Below, piece by piece: positions 63,486 through 64,000 of a DNA stretch of 64,000 bases (position 1 is the first letter of the stretch; the number at the start of each line of letters is the position of its first letter). Below the pieces are notes generated by a model. That model was not told the origin of the DNA and searched no databases. It worked only from the letters and a program-made list of their open reading frames with translations. The stretch comes from Climacium dendroides (Eukaryota; Streptophyta; Bryopsida; Hypnales; Climaciaceae). The stretch is taken from the NCBI GenBank assembly GCA_950106755.1, contig CATNNA010000004.1, positions 1,426,001 to 1,490,000 on the forward strand, in the 5' to 3' direction. The translations under genes and the position numbers were made by a program.

Positions 63486-64000
63486 ATGAATAATTGGAAC
63501 TTGCACAACATGTTTCCCATATTTTTTTACGTGAATTTCATGAGGTCTCATTTTGTTGGACACGAAAGTACAGGGCTAGGTTTATGGCCCAATTTTTACT
63601 TTCATGTACTAACGAGGTCATTCAAAGTGACCACGAATTGCATTATTTTTGAATTTGTGACTTTATGAATAATTGGAACTTGCACAACATGTTTCCCATT
63701 TTTTTTTACGTGAATTTCATGAGGTTACATTTTGTTGGACACCAAAGTACAGGGCTAGGTTTATGGCCCAATTTTTACTTTCATGTACTAACGAGGTCAA
63801 TCAAAGTGACCAGAAATTGTTTTTTTTGAATTGGTTACTTTATGAATAATTGGATCTTGCACAACATGTTTCCCATTCCTTTTTACGTGAACTTCATGAG
63901 GTCTCATTTTGTTGGACACCAAAGTACGGGGCTAGGTTTATGGCCCAATTTTTACTTTCATGTACTAACGAGGTCAATCAAAGTGACCACAAATTGCATT
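63486..64000 (+). repeat. Array continues through the right edge
   Basis: Monomers start at 63486, 63665 and 63842; the last is cut by the window edge. Marks are GTCATTC with GAATTTGTG (63486), GGTTAC with CCAGAAATTG (63665) and two-C box with ACGGGGC (63842). Nothing suggests that the array ends nearby. Confidence 0.9.

Larger units (their letters stand above)
1..64000 (+). repeat. Satellite DNA array, ~178-bp monomer, ~358 tandem copies
   Basis: The same unit recurs from the first base to the last, always in the same orientation, at spacings of 176-179 bp. About 358 full copies fit, with a 159-bp partial copy at 63842-64000. No unique sequence, inverted monomer or inserted element interrupts it. 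Copies differ by point changes at a limited set of positions and by small length changes in T runs. One counted GCATTA-tail monomer has 62 G+C in 179. A megasatellite of nucleosome-scale monomers with higher-order repeats is typical of eukaryotic centromeres, but subtelomeric or other heterochromatic satellite is possible. The centromere assignment is inference. No coding function is expected. Confidence 0.98.

Noticed and set aside
1..64000. CRISPR array
   Set aside because: The repeat is about 178 bp with no unique spacers; the whole unit repeats. This is a satellite, not short repeats separated by spacers.
1..64000. Transposable element, rRNA, tRNA or gene islands within the array
   Set aside because: Monomer spacing stays at 176-179 bp throughout and I saw no break, terminal repeat, target-site duplication or unrelated sequence.
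1..64000. Identification as human alpha satellite, Arabidopsis CEN180 or rice CentO
   Set aside because: Monomer length or sequence does not agree with what I know of those families: alpha is 171 bp and CentO about 155 bp, and CEN180, though close in length, has a different sequence.

Overview
The window is one uninterrupted head-to-tail array of a single AT-rich satellite DNA family. I count about 358 complete monomers plus a partial one at the right edge. Mean length is about 178.3 bp: counting ATG-to-ATG, 355 monomers lie between 178 and 63486. All are in the same orientation. I see no protein-coding gene, RNA gene, transposable element, inversion or unique spacer. Long satellite arrays with nested higher-order repeats (HORs) point to a eukaryotic chromosome, most likely centromeric or other constitutive heterochromatin. 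I do not recognise the family and cannot name the species. It does not match, as I know them, human alpha satellite or the Arabidopsis 178-bp centromere repeat. GC is about 35% in one counted monomer.

Numbering used below: monomer base 1 is the A of ATGAATAATTGG. Fixed landmarks are ACATGT (22-27), the T-rich box (34-43), TACGTG (43-48), TTGGACACCAA (72-82), GGGCTAGGTTTATGGCCC (88-105), CATGTACTAACGAGG (118-132) and a length-variable tail (154 to the end). Tail classes are: T-tail (9 T then GAATTGG, 178 bp), short T-tail (8 T, 177 bp), GCATTA tail (179 bp, then GAATTCG, GAAATCG or GAATTGG) and C-tail (9 T then CAATTCG, 178 bp). Recurrent point variants let monomers be followed: CATATAC (base 121 A), GGTTAC (60-64), CAATTTGATGG (65-74), TTTGCGTG, GGTATATC, CTTCCTGAGG, ACGGGGC, AATTAGAAC, ATAGCCC.

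Layout. 1-13182: T-tail monomers with repeated 5-, 6-, 7- and 15/20-monomer blocks. 13183-18886: a five-monomer motif present three times plus a truncated fourth. 18887-34225: a recurring cassette (CAATTTGATGG, CATATAC, AACTGG, TTTGCGTG monomers) and 12- to 15-monomer HORs, with a less ordered stretch at 20137-27085 holding dimer and trimer runs. 34226-49215: GCATTA-tail and C-tail monomers with shuffled 3-, 4-, 5- and 7-monomer modules, ending in a near-identical 2678-bp tandem duplication. 49216-58493: a near-identical 4104-bp tandem super-repeat (23 monomers) that itself contains a 1963-bp 11-monomer repeat. 58494-64000: modules resembling 34-41 kb plus a 1783-bp offset duplication.

The most informative structure is at the seams. 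Several large duplications and deletions carry one hybrid monomer whose left part belongs to one monomer type and right part to another (4277, 18709, 29942, 37971, 45647, 53141, 59386). These are footprints of unequal exchange between misregistered, unlike monomers, so the steps by which HORs were made can be read from the sequence.
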